Origin: a virus | IMG/VR virus record: IMGVR_UViG_3300036760_000314 | Location: 1 to 40,854 of that record | Length of the DNA stretch: 40,854 nucleotides | Direction: 5' to 3' (one strand) | Shown here: piece by piece, positions 28,117-35,314 of the stretch | Layout of the letters: each line of letters begins with the position of its first letter | Numbering within the stretch: the first letter of the stretch is position 1 | Made by a program: the position numbers and the translations under genes | Notes under the pieces: model-generated | The model's database searches: none | Told to the model about the DNA's origin: nothing | Seen by the model: only the letters and a program-made list of their open reading frames with translations

Positions 28117-28604
28117 TCCTGCTCGCAATCGATCCCGGCACGACCGAAAGCGCGTGGGTGCGCTACGACACGATCGCGCGCTCGCCGCTCGTGTGGGCCA
28201 AGGAGCCAAACGCCGACGTGCTCAAGCAGCTTCACAGCGACCCAGCGCCCGGACGCCTTGGCGACCCGCACCACGTCGTGATCGAGATGTTGCAGAGCTA
28301 CGGCATGCCCGCCGGGCGCGAGATGTTCGAGACGGCGGTTTGGATCGGACGCTTCATGGAGGCCTGGCTCAACGGAACCGACGTGCAGACGATCTCGCGC
28401 ATGTACCGCCCGACGGTGAAGGGCCACATCTGCGGCGACGCGAAGGCCAAGGACGCGAACGTGCGGCAGGCGTTGCTCGACCGCTACGGCGGGAAAGAGG
28501 CCGCCATCGGCAACAAAGCGAAGCGCGGCCCCCTTTGGGGCATGAAAGCTGATGTCTGGGCAGCCCTCGCACTCGCCATCACATGGAGCGAGACGCACCA
28601 ATGA
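28113..28604 (+). CDS. RuvC-like Holliday junction resolvase (GTG start)
   Basis: A 163-residue RNase H-fold nuclease. Acidic active-site positions are Asp7 (LAIDPGTTES), Glu58 (VVIEMLQSYG), and near the end Asp114 (KDANVRQALLDRYG) and Asp147 (GMKADVWAALALA). It would resolve recombination or replication intermediates before packaging. The GTG start is chosen because it overlaps the stop of the ASCH-like gene and puts the DPG motif at residue 7. The last 25 residues are echoed, 19 identical, in the small ORF after the HNH gene. The stop overlaps the HNH start by ATGA. Confidence 0.82.
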   Translation: MILLAIDPGTTESAWVRYDTIARSPLVWAKEPNADVLKQLHSDPAPGRLGDPHHVVIEMLQSYGMPAGREMFETAVWIGRFMEAWLNGTDVQTISRMYRPTVKGHICGDAKAKDANVRQALLDRYGGKEAAIGNKAKRGPLWGMKADVWAALALAITWSETHQ

Positions 28605-29134
28605 GCGGCCGCGTTTGCAGCCAGTGTCTGACCGAGAAGGACGCCTCCCATTTCACTTGGCGCGCAGACCAGAACTACCGACGCCTCACGTCGCGCTGCC
28701 ACGAGTGCAGGAAGGCCAACTACAAAGAGAACCCACATAGGACCAGGCAGCGTTCGCGGGACTATTACTACGCCCATCGCGACGAGGTGGGCGCCAAGGG
28801 GAAAGAGAAGCGCCGAAGCAATCCCGCGCGCGAGCTGGTGCAGGGGGCTCGCAGGCGGGCTCGCCTACTTGGGTTGCCATTTGATCTCACTGAGGCCGAC
28901 GTTGCTATTCCTTCGTCATGTCCGGTGCTCGGCATTCCACTCGCGGTGAACAGTGGTGTGTGTGGACCAAACAGCCCGACCCTCGATCGGGTCGTGTGTT
29001 CCGGCGGATACGTTCGCGGCAACGTCCTGGTAGTCAGTTTCCGAGCGAACACGATCAAGAGCGACGCCACGATCGATGAATTGCGCGCCGTCCTGGCCTT
29101 CTACGAAACCGCCACTGCGGCGAGGGCTGCATGA
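28601..29134 (+). CDS. HNH endonuclease, free-standing homing type
   Basis: A 177-residue protein. The N-terminus has a zinc ribbon (CSQCLTEKDASHF...CHECRKANY). A basic linker follows (PHRTRQRSRDYYYAHRDEVG). The C-terminal nuclease part has CPVLGIPL, then SPTLDRVVCSGGYVRGNVLV and SFRANTIKSDATIDELRAVL, the signature of a widespread phage HNH family. Such genes spread by cutting a site in a related genome that lacks them. It lies exactly between the RuvC gene and a second RuvC tail, coupled to both by ATGA overlaps, so it looks like a mobile insert that carries a replacement 3' end for its target gene. Confidence 0.82.
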   Translation: MSGRVCSQCLTEKDASHFTWRADQNYRRLTSRCHECRKANYKENPHRTRQRSRDYYYAHRDEVGAKGKEKRRSNPARELVQGARRRARLLGLPFDLTEADVAIPSSCPVLGIPLAVNSGVCGPNSPTLDRVVCSGGYVRGNVLVVSFRANTIKSDATIDELRAVLAFYETATAARAA

Positions 29135-29223
29135 CAGGGCCGCTGTACGGCATGAAGGCAGACGTGTGGGCGGCGTTCGCCCTCGCGGTGACGTGGGCGG
29201 AAACGAAGGAGGCGACTCGATGA
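29131..29223 (+). pseudogene. Displaced second copy of the RuvC C-terminus
   Basis: A 30-codon frame (MTGPLYGMKADVWAAFALAV, then TWAETKEATR). It matches the last 25 residues of the RuvC-like protein (GPLWGMKADVWAALALAITW, then SETHQ) at 19 positions and includes the catalytic Asp of KADVWAA. DNA identity is visibly lower than protein identity, so it is not a recent exact duplication. ATGA overlaps join it to the HNH stop and to the methyltransferase start. It is probably the original end of the resolvase gene left behind when the HNH cassette entered with its own version. Confidence 0.75.
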
Positions 29224-29720
29224 CGAAGGCGCGCAAGATGCCGGCGCAGAAGCCAGGCAAGAGCTTCCAGTCGTACGCCACCCCGCTCGCATTCGTCGAG
29301 ACGGTGGAGCGGGAGATCATCGGCTGCGACTTCGCGCTCGACCTGGCGGCGACGAAGGACAACACGAAGGCGCCGAGGTGGCTCGGGCCGGGGTCGCCCA
29401 TTGCGACCGATTCCCTCAAGGCTGATTGGGCGGGGACGCTCGACGGGGATTGGGGGTTCCTGAATCCGCCGTACGCCCACATTCGACCGTGGGTGGAGAA
29501 ATGCGCCGACGAGGCGAAGAAGGGCGCGCGGTTCTGCCTGTTGGTGCCGGCGTCGGTCGGGGCGGATTGGTTCGCGAGGTACGTGCACCGGCGCTCGATG
29601 GTGCTGGCGTTGCTGCCGCGATTGAGCTTCGACGGCAAGGCGCCTTTTCCGAAGGACACGGTGCTCTGCGTGTACGGGCAGCCGGGGCGCGGGTTCGATT
29701 GTTGGAGGTGGAAACCATGA
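29220..29720 (+). CDS. Phage DNA N6-adenine methyltransferase (PF05869-like)
   Basis: A 166-residue methyltransferase. SYATPLAFVETVEREIIGCD leads into FALDLAATKDNTKAPRWLGP, then GDWGFLNPPYAHIRPWVEKC with the catalytic NPPY (about residues 82-85), and GARFCLLVPASVGADWFARY. This order and length fit the small phage Dam-like family. The ATG overlaps the stop of the RuvC-tail ORF. It is the second adenine methyltransferase of the genome; the other is D12-class. It probably protects phage DNA from restriction or marks it. Its recognition site cannot be read from sequence. Confidence 0.85.
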   Translation: MTKARKMPAQKPGKSFQSYATPLAFVETVEREIIGCDFALDLAATKDNTKAPRWLGPGSPIATDSLKADWAGTLDGDWGFLNPPYAHIRPWVEKCADEAKKGARFCLLVPASVGADWFARYVHRRSMVLALLPRLSFDGKAPFPKDTVLCVYGQPGRGFDCWRWKP

Positions 29721-30274
29721 ACGACATCACCCTCGACACCCTCGCTATCAAGGTCCACCAGCTGGTGACGCGCGTGGCGGCGTTGGAGGCCGGGCGCGAC
29801 GAGACGCTTACGAGCGGCGAGCGAGCGTTTCTCAAGGAGGACCGCGACGAATGGCAGGCGAAGGCGCAGACGGGCGAGGCCACGATTCGGCGGCTCGCGT
29901 CCAACGCCGAAATTGACGCGCGTAAGATCGCCGAGCTTGAGGCCACCATCGCAAGGCTGACGGCGCCGGTGACGGAGGCCGAACGCATCCAGGCGTGGCG
30001 AGACCTTGGCCACCGCAGCGAGGCAATCAGCGACACCAACCGCATGGGCGACGTACTCAAGGCGTTCATCGCCCGCCGCATGAAGGGCGAGGCTGGGGCG
30101 GTTGTCGAGGCATCCGTGGCGTTTGTCTGCGGTGAAGACCGAGCGAAGGCTGCCGCCCCTGTTGGGGCTCCTGGGGGCTATCTCGTATTTGCCACGCCGC
30201 CGAGTGCCGCCCCGCCGTCGAGCACCGGCAACGGCGAGAACGCCGGCACCGGGACCCCACGGGGCCAGCGGTAG
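29717..30274 (+). CDS. Coiled-coil protein, last gene of the plus operon
   Basis: A 185-residue protein starting MNDITLDTLAIKVHQLVTRV. Residues about 10-95 are a continuous coiled coil (AALEAGRDETLTSGERAFLK, IDARKIAELEATIARLTAPV). A smaller helical part follows (RIQAWRDLGHRSEAISDTNR). The last 40 residues are Pro/Gly/Ser-rich, and their coding sequence is antisense to the end of the lysin gene (97-bp tail-to-tail overlap). The ATG overlaps the methyltransferase stop. Unknown role. Confidence 0.6.
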   Translation: MNDITLDTLAIKVHQLVTRVAALEAGRDETLTSGERAFLKEDRDEWQAKAQTGEATIRRLASNAEIDARKIAELEATIARLTAPVTEAERIQAWRDLGHRSEAISDTNRMGDVLKAFIARRMKGEAGAVVEASVAFVCGEDRAKAAAPVGAPGGYLVFATPPSAAPPSSTGNGENAGTGTPRGQR

Positions 30275-30720
30275 CCGATGATGGCCGACTCGGCCGTGCG
30301 CTTGATGCTCACGCTGTCGCCCTGATTGCCTCCCAGCAGGTGCAGGTACTTAGTTGTGGCATCCCGCCCCACCACGAAGGCGACGTGCCCTCGTCCACCA
30401 GGATGCTCGATCACGGCGACGCACCCAAGGCGCGGCTCCTTCAAGAACACGCCCCACGGAGCGAATGAGAGAGCCCTGGCGCTACCTGTTGCGCGGATGC
30501 CGACTTGAGCGAAGGCCCAGTTTACAAAGCTGGCGCACCACGGTGTCTCGTCGCTGGTGGCCTTGAGCGAGGTGGCCTTGTGGTACTCGACGATTCGGGC
30601 GGTGGCCTTGGGGCCGAGCGTCTCGTGAACGCCGAGTTCGCGGCGGGCGATGGGGAGCCAGGGCGGCTCCAGCTCGGGGAGCGGCGTCTTGTCGAAGGGC
30701 GACGGGGGCAGGTGGACCAT
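30178..30720 (-). CDS. CHAP-like endolysin (TIGR02594-type peptidase)
   Basis: A 180-residue cell-wall hydrolase. ARRELGVHETLGPKATARIV starts the domain; the catalytic Cys62 is in TPWCASFVNWAF, His112 in GGRGHVAFVVGRD, and Asn132 in LLGGNQGDSVS. This is the pattern of phage CHAP/NlpC-like lysins that cut peptide bonds or amides in peptidoglycan. No signal peptide is visible, so a holin should release it. It begins in a TGATG overlap with a membrane protein gene and ends inside the last plus-strand gene. It is the last gene of the leftward late transcript. Confidence 0.82.
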   Translation of the reverse strand: MVHLPPSPFDKTPLPELEPPWLPIARRELGVHETLGPKATARIVEYHKATSLKATSDETPWCASFVNWAFAQVGIRATGSARALSFAPWGVFLKEPRLGCVAVIEHPGGRGHVAFVVGRDATTKYLHLLGGNQGDSVSIKRTAESAIIGYRWPRGVPVPAFSPLPVLDGGAALGGVANTR

Positions 30721-31196
30721 CAGGGCGCCTCGTGCTCACGGTCGTAAGCGTCTACCTCGAAGGGATTCCCCCGGTACGCCTCGTACCCACCGAACGCCAT
30801 CGCCGCAAGCGCCGCCACCACCAGCGTGGCCACCTTCGCCGTCCACCTCGAGCGCCACCACGAGGCCAGCGGGTACGCCACGAGGATGGCGGGCCCCCAT
30901 CGAAAGCATTGCTCGACGTGGACGCGCTCGTGCAGCCGCGTCTCGGTGTCCGGGCTCTCCCAGCACATGATCACCAGGCCGTAGGTCACGGCCGCCCACT
31001 GGCGCTTGCGCATCCAGGTCCCGAGCGGGCCGCGGGCCACGAGCTCCACGGCGCCCAACGCCCACGAGAAGCGCCACCAGGCGAGCGGCCAGAGCAGCAG
31101 GGCCACGAGGACGCCCAGGGCCGTCGGGGTGGCCACCCACAGCGCGGCGAGCGCCTTGAGCGCAGGGTGGCGAGGCCACGGCCACGGGAACGTCAC
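30720..31196 (-). CDS. Membrane protein with HERVH motif next to the lysin
   Basis: A 158-residue protein with several hydrophobic segments (PTALGVLVALLLWPLAWWRF about 25-44; WGPAILVAYPLASWW; KVATLVVAALAAMAFGGY). Between them LHERVHVEQCFRW carries an H-E-x-x-H metal-binding motif, as in a recurrent family of small phage and bacterial membrane proteins. A Zn-peptidase or transglycosylase activity is possible but unproven. GTG 31196 is chosen because GGGAGG lies 6 nt before it; a TTG at 31202 would overlap that site. Coupling to the lysin suggests a lysis role. Confidence 0.6.
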   Translation of the reverse strand: MTFPWPWPRHPALKALAALWVATPTALGVLVALLLWPLAWWRFSWALGAVELVARGPLGTWMRKRQWAAVTYGLVIMCWESPDTETRLHERVHVEQCFRWGPAILVAYPLASWWRSRWTAKVATLVVAALAAMAFGGYEAYRGNPFEVDAYDREHEAP

Positions 31197-31262
31197 TGGC
31201 AACCTCCCTCGCTGTTCTCGGCCGCGCCCCCATCGTGTGGACCGGGGGCGGCCAAGGGGTTG
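31197..31262. other. Short gap with GC hairpin
   Basis: Between the 219-aa structural gene and the lysis genes a GC-rich dyad (31220-31231 and 31244-31253, with a 2-nt bulge) is present. There is no T-run after it on the minus strand, so termination is doubtful. It may instead slow transcription into the lysis genes. Confidence 0.4.
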
Positions 31263-31922
31263 CTAGTTGATGTACGGAAGCTCGGCGAACAGGATCGCCG
31301 CGGCGATCGTGAACGACGTGCCGACCGCGCCGGGAGCCAACGCGAGGACGCCACCAGGCGGCACCTCGATCATGCCGTCGACGTTGTCGACGATCGAGGA
31401 CGCGCCGAGCGCCGAGGCGCCGGTCGTCCAGCCGCCAACGTGGCTGTGCTTCGTCATCGCGAGCGAGCCGGTGGCCGTCACGTTGCCGGTGATCATCTGT
31501 GCGGTGCAGGCGGCGCCACCGACGAGGCACGGGCGCGGCGCGGTCGTCGTCCCGGTGATCGCCGCAACCTGCATCGCGGTGTTGTACCAGAGGCCACCGG
31601 CGCCGGGCGTGCCCGACACGAGGTGGGCCACGGTGCGCAGGATGGACAGCGTGACGTCCGACCCGACCGGGTTGATCAGCATGAGCAGCGGGTCCGTGGG
31701 CGCCGCCGCGAGGGGCGAGATCGAGCCGCCGACCGCCGTGATCACGGTGAAGCCAACGCTAGCCGTGCCGGCCACGAACAACTTGCCGCGACGGGCGAGT
31801 TCGCGGTAGCGGGAGGTGCCTTGGGCCACGATGGTCTCCGATTCCTCGCCCAGGCGGATCGGTCCCTCAGAGCCCTCGCTGATCGCGGCCGCGCCCATTC
31901 TGCCTCTCGAAAGTTCTGACAT
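31263..31922 (-). CDS. Virion-associated Thr/Gly-rich protein
   Basis: A 219-residue protein. The start has GPIRLGEESETIVAQGTSRY and RELARRGKLFVAGTAS, a helix leading into a beta-rich body (GFTVITAVGGSISPLAAAPT, VIT- and GA-rich strands). The C-terminus GVLALAPGAVGTSFTIAAAI and LFAELPYIN is smooth and hydrophobic. Similar builds occur in tail-associated trimeric proteins. The ribosome site AAAGGAAGAG is 5-10 nt before the ATG. It lies between the holin-like and the lysis genes in the late operon. Structural role is inferred. Confidence 0.55.
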   Translation of the reverse strand: MSELSRGRMGAAAISEGSEGPIRLGEESETIVAQGTSRYRELARRGKLFVAGTASVGFTVITAVGGSISPLAAAPTDPLLMLINPVGSDVTLSILRTVAHLVSGTPGAGGLWYNTAMQVAAITGTTTAPRPCLVGGAACTAQMITGNVTATGSLAMTKHSHVGGWTTGASALGASSIVDNVDGMIEVPPGGVLALAPGAVGTSFTIAAAILFAELPYIN

Positions 31923-31976
31923 GTGCTCTTCCTTTTGCTGGTGGTGATGTGTTGCATGATGTGTTGCAGAAACGGC

Positions 31977-32282
31977 CTAGCGGTCGCCCTTGCCGCCGCG
32001 CGGGGTGTCCATGTCGACGATCACGTTGCGGCCCGGCTGCGCCACGCTGGACTCGAGCACGGGCGCCGCGTTGCTGTTGATCTTGGCGGCCTCCTTGCCG
32101 TGATCGCTGGCCGCGAAGCCGAGGATCACCGACACGGTGAGCGCCACGATCTCAAGCCGGTTCTGCTCACTCAGGCCGGGCAGCAGCTTGGCGAGCGCGA
32201 AGCCGATGATGGCCGCCAGCACCTTCTTCGAGGTGGGCAGGGCCAGGAGCGAGATCAGGAGGCCTTTGAGCATCGCTAGCAT
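31977..32282 (-). CDS. Holin-like small membrane protein
   Basis: A 101-residue protein. Two hydrophobic stretches are visible: MLAMLKGLLISLLALPTSKK with VLAAIIGFALAKLL (1-34), and IVALTVSVILGFAASDHG (about 44-61). A hydrophilic tail ends GGKGDR. Size, two or three membrane spans and closeness to the lysin fit a holin that times lysis. ATG 32282 is preferred over 32318, which lies beyond the 18-bp repeat copy E that would then be coding. Confidence 0.55.
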   Translation of the reverse strand: MLAMLKGLLISLLALPTSKKVLAAIIGFALAKLLPGLSEQNRLEIVALTVSVILGFAASDHGKEAAKINSNAAPVLESSVAQPGRNVIVDMDTPRGGKGDR

Positions 32283-32288
32283 GGCCGG

Positions 32289-32306
32289 GCCTGTCGCATG
32301 GGCAAC
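32289..32306 (-). repeat. Intercistronic 18-bp repeat, copy E
   Basis: The minus strand reads GTTGCCCATGCGACAGGC, two bases different from copies A-C. It lies between the stop at 32323 and the start at 32282, in the same orientation as the others. Confidence 0.8.
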
Positions 32307-32322
32307 GGGTCGCGGCAAACGA

Positions 32323-32994
32323 CTACGACGCCGAGCGGTCCCAGCACCACAGCGCCCAATCGAAGCGCGCCGTCTTGGCCCCGCCGCCGCTGCCGTTCTG
32401 ACACCCCATGACGGCCAGGGCCGCGCCGCCGGGGTTGCCCATCGTTCCGAAGGCCACGGGCGTCTCGTCGTCGACGCTCAGGTACTGGTAGTCGCCGTCG
32501 CACCACAGCTCGAACACGTGGTAGCTGGTGGTGTCGACCGCGATGGTGCTGTTGGCCGTCTGGGCGCCGCACTTGGCCGAGAACAGCGTGGTGCTGGTGG
32601 CGCCGCGCCCGCCGACGAAGCAGTGATCGTTGCCGGTGAAGAGGCCCGAGGTCTCGAGCCCGATGCCCACGTTCATCGTGGCCGTCATCGCGCTCACGAC
32701 GCGCATGCGACAAGCCACATAGAACTTCTCCGCCGCCGCGCCGTCGTAGAGCATGGCGGCCGACGACAGGCCACTCGTGGCGCTTGCGCCGGCGCCGGTG
32801 ACGCAGTTGAGCGCCCCGCCTCGCTCCGACGCGTCCACAGGGCTCGTGCCCACCGCGGTCCACCCGCCGGGGATGCAATCGAGATCGATGAACCTGTGCC
32901 CCATGTCCTTCGAGCTGATGGCCGCCTGGCGCGCGCGCAGGAGGTACTTCGCCTCGAGCACCCCACCCATCACGTAGCCGAACATGTCGCTCAT
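32323..32994 (-). CDS. Tail/fibre protein with lectin-like domain
   Basis: A 223-residue protein starting MSDMFGYVMGGVLEAKYLLR. From about residue 40 to the end it forms one beta-rich domain (KFYVACRMRVVSAMTATMNV, STIAVDTTSYHVFELWCDGD, YQYLSVDDETPVAFG) like LamG/concanavalin-type folds. The same last motif (DG/D-E-TPV after F-x-V-D-G-E) appears in the fibre-like protein at 6666-8438. Binding to host surface sugars is likely. It overlaps the upstream gene by ATGA and is followed by repeat copy E. Confidence 0.6.
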   Translation of the reverse strand: MSDMFGYVMGGVLEAKYLLRARQAAISSKDMGHRFIDLDCIPGGWTAVGTSPVDASERGGALNCVTGAGASATSGLSSAAMLYDGAAAEKFYVACRMRVVSAMTATMNVGIGLETSGLFTGNDHCFVGGRGATSTTLFSAKCGAQTANSTIAVDTTSYHVFELWCDGDYQYLSVDDETPVAFGTMGNPGGAALAVMGCQNGSGGGAKTARFDWALWCWDRSAS

Positions 32995-34121
32995 GCGATC
33001 ACGATGCTCGGGATGGGGTACAGCGCGAAGGCTCCGATCCTGACGTACTTGGCCGCGGTGTCGCTCTTGGCCGCCAGGTGCACGCGCAGCGGGCCGTCGA
33101 CGGTGGCCGCGAGCAAGGCGCGGCTCTCGCCGTTGACGGCGAAGGTCGGATACCAGGCGAAGGCGGTGCCCGAGATGCCGGTGATGACGTCGGAGAAGGC
33201 GCTCGTGTTCGAGCTCAAGCCGATCTTGCCCGTGCACCCGGTGGCGCTCATGGCCGCGTAGACCGCGCACCCGACGTACACGGTGAGTTGCACGCCGGCC
33301 GCGCTCTTGTACAGCGGGAAGGTCATGCCCGGTCCGTTGACGGCGAGTGGTGAGCCGCCGTCGCCGTAGGTCTGGTCGAAGATGTACCGGTAGGCCTGCG
33401 CCGAGGTCGAGAACTCGATGTAGTTGGTCCCCGGCTTCGAGATCGACCACGCGATCGACGGCCGCATGCGGTTCCACGCGTGCAGGAGCTGCAGGCGGAT
33501 GCGGTTCATGTTGCGCGTCGTTCCCGAGACACTCGCGGCCACGATGCCGCTGTTGGGCGCGATCCAATCGAGCGGGATGTAGCCCTCCGACGAGGCCGGA
33601 TCGATGTACGGCTGTGCGGCTTCAAACAGGCACCCCGAGTTGAGGGTCGGGCCGTTGGCGGTGCGTGAGCCGATCGAGACGTTGCGCGGGCCCTGCGCGG
33701 CTTCTTCGATCCCCGAGCCGATCTCAAAGGGCTCGAGGTCGTGCGGATCGCTCGGCGCCGAACCACCCGAAAGGTCAGCTTCACCGCTCGGGTAGTCGTA
33801 CGTACCGAGATCGGTGGTGACGCGGATGGCCTGCCCGTCCACTGGCGCGCCGTTGCGACGGCGGATCAGCAGGTGGGCTCGAAGCTGCCGCCCGGGCTTG
33901 TGGTAGTTGTTCCACGCCGTTCGCAACACGTCGTCGCTGTCCGAGATCGGATCGCCCGCCCACCAGTGATAGAGCGAGCGGCCGCGGTACTGCAGGCGGT
34001 TCAGGCGCTGCGCGGCGGCGGCGATCACCTCGGCAAAGGGGGGCTCGCCGTTCTTGCCGAGGTCGCACACCGCATCGTCGACAGGCTCAAAACCGGGAGA
34101 TACCGGGACGGTGTCAGCCAC
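32991..34121 (-). CDS. Minor tail/baseplate-region structural protein
   Basis: A 376-residue protein (MADTVPVSPGFEPVDDAVCD...VRIGAFALYPIPSIVIA). The first 100 residues are helical and mixed (EVIAAAAQRLNRLQYRGRSL). The rest is beta-rich with aromatic patches (LYHWWAGDPIS, EGYIPLDWIAPNSGIVAASV, SISKPGTNYIEFSTSAQAYR). It ends in an ATGA overlap with the lectin-like gene. It follows the large tail tip gene in the transcript, so it is probably part of the adsorption apparatus. No family is recognised. Confidence 0.55.
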   Translation of the reverse strand: MADTVPVSPGFEPVDDAVCDLGKNGEPPFAEVIAAAAQRLNRLQYRGRSLYHWWAGDPISDSDDVLRTAWNNYHKPGRQLRAHLLIRRRNGAPVDGQAIRVTTDLGTYDYPSGEADLSGGSAPSDPHDLEPFEIGSGIEEAAQGPRNVSIGSRTANGPTLNSGCLFEAAQPYIDPASSEGYIPLDWIAPNSGIVAASVSGTTRNMNRIRLQLLHAWNRMRPSIAWSISKPGTNYIEFSTSAQAYRYIFDQTYGDGGSPLAVNGPGMTFPLYKSAAGVQLTVYVGCAVYAAMSATGCTGKIGLSSNTSAFSDVITGISGTAFAWYPTFAVNGESRALLAATVDGPLRVHLAAKSDTAAKYVRIGAFALYPIPSIVIA

Positions 34122-34173
34122 GTGAACCTCCGTTCAGTTTCGCGCCGTGGCGCTCGGTGAGATCCTGTTTGCC

Positions 34174-34587
34174 ATGCGAACGATGCTGGTGTGCTTGGTG
34201 CTGGTGGCGGCGTGCGGGGATGGGAAAACGGACGGCTTCGTGCTGGCGCCGGTGTGCGACGAGCCGAAGGCCGTGGCCTTCGATGGCTTCGTGTGCGACG
34301 GATACCGAGGCACCGAGTGGGCCCCGGCTGCGATCGTGCCGGGCCATGAACCTGATGCGGCTGGCGGCGCTGTCGGCGTCGACAGCGTGGGCCGGTGCGC
34401 CTCCTGCTCGGTCAACGAGGTCAAGCCTGGCGGGACGGACTTCCCGGCCTATCGCCCGCCGGCGGCATGCCGCGTCGGTGACAGCGAGCGCCCCGACGTG
34501 TGCATGCCCGACACCAAGTGCCCGGCCGACTTCTGCGCGTGGCTCTGCAAGGAAGACGGCGCGGCGTACTTCTGCAAGAAGCGCTAG
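34174..34587 (+). CDS. Cys-rich lipoprotein on the plus strand
   Basis: A 137-residue protein, opposite in direction to its neighbours. The start MRTMLVCLVLVAACGDGKTD is a short lipoprotein signal with lipobox LVAAC and lipidated Cys14. The mature part has about ten further Cys (PVCDEPK, FVCDGYRG, RCASCSVNE, ACRVGD, VCMPDTKCPADFCAWLCKED), which may form disulfides in the periplasm or on the surface. It lies between two tail genes with its own gap upstream. A lysogenic conversion (moron) or exclusion role is plausible. A GTG at 34147 would give a longer start. Confidence 0.65.
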   Translation: MRTMLVCLVLVAACGDGKTDGFVLAPVCDEPKAVAFDGFVCDGYRGTEWAPAAIVPGHEPDAAGGAVGVDSVGRCASCSVNEVKPGGTDFPAYRPPAACRVGDSERPDVCMPDTKCPADFCAWLCKEDGAAYFCKKR

Positions 34588-34592
34588 CCGCA

Positions 34593-35276
34593 TCACACGT
34601 ACTCCGGCCAGATCGAGAAGTCGAAGCAGCGCGCGAAGCGCTGCCCGCCGCCGGCCACTGCGGTGACGGTGAGGATCGCGTAGCACCAGGGATTGTCGGT
34701 GTCGCTGCCGTTGAAGATGGACGACAGCGGCATGGGCGGGATGAAGCCCGTGGTGGTGTCCGTCGCCAGCTCGTACTGCTTCGTGGTGGTGGAGATCGAA
34801 AGCGAGTCGGAGCGCGCGCCCGCCACGTCATCGGCCAGCAAGAGCGACGTGTCGAAGGCCGGCGCCGTCGAGGCGTCGCCGCTGGTGCCGAGGTAGGGGC
34901 GGCCGCTCAAGTACACCGTCGCCGCCGTGATCGAGCAGACGCCCGCGCCCGCGACGTTGCGGCCCTCGATCCCAGCCGTCCACAGGAGGCGCTTCGCCGT
35001 CTTGTTGATTCGGATCGGGCACTGCGACATGTAGATTTCGCGCGAGCTGGTGTGGATGAGCCGCTCGACGGCGCCCCAAGGCGTCTCGGCGGACACCCAA
35101 CCGGCGGCCCGCGGCGACATGATGAACGCCACGTCGCGCGCGCAGTAGGCGCCGAGGTTGTTGATCTGGTCGTGCAGATCGCGCGCAATCCAGGTGTGTG
35201 CGCCGTAGCCGTCGCCCCACCTGGTCGTGCCCGAGTAGGGCGGGCGGTGCACTTGGCGTGTGATTGTGGCGGCCAC
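34593..35276 (-). CDS. Minor structural protein, unknown
   Basis: A 227-residue protein (MAATITRQVHRPPYSGTTRW...FARCFDFSIWPEYV). Helical/aromatic start (HTWIARDLHDQINNLGAYCA) then beta-rich strands with Thr/Ser (LSISTTTKQYELATDTTTGF, YAILTVTAVAGGGQRFARCF). The build resembles the 376-residue neighbour. Between them stands the plus-strand lipoprotein gene. It is probably part of the tail tip or fibre base. Confidence 0.55.
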   Translation of the reverse strand: MAATITRQVHRPPYSGTTRWGDGYGAHTWIARDLHDQINNLGAYCARDVAFIMSPRAAGWVSAETPWGAVERLIHTSSREIYMSQCPIRINKTAKRLLWTAGIEGRNVAGAGVCSITAATVYLSGRPYLGTSGDASTAPAFDTSLLLADDVAGARSDSLSISTTTKQYELATDTTTGFIPPMPLSSIFNGSDTDNPWCYAILTVTAVAGGGQRFARCFDFSIWPEYV

Positions 35277-35314
35277 TTTATTGACCTCCGGCGGTGGCGG
35301 GCGAGCATAGCGCC

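Noticed and set aside
31220-31253. Intrinsic terminator before the lysis genes
   Set aside because: The hairpin has a bulge and no T-run on the transcribed strand.
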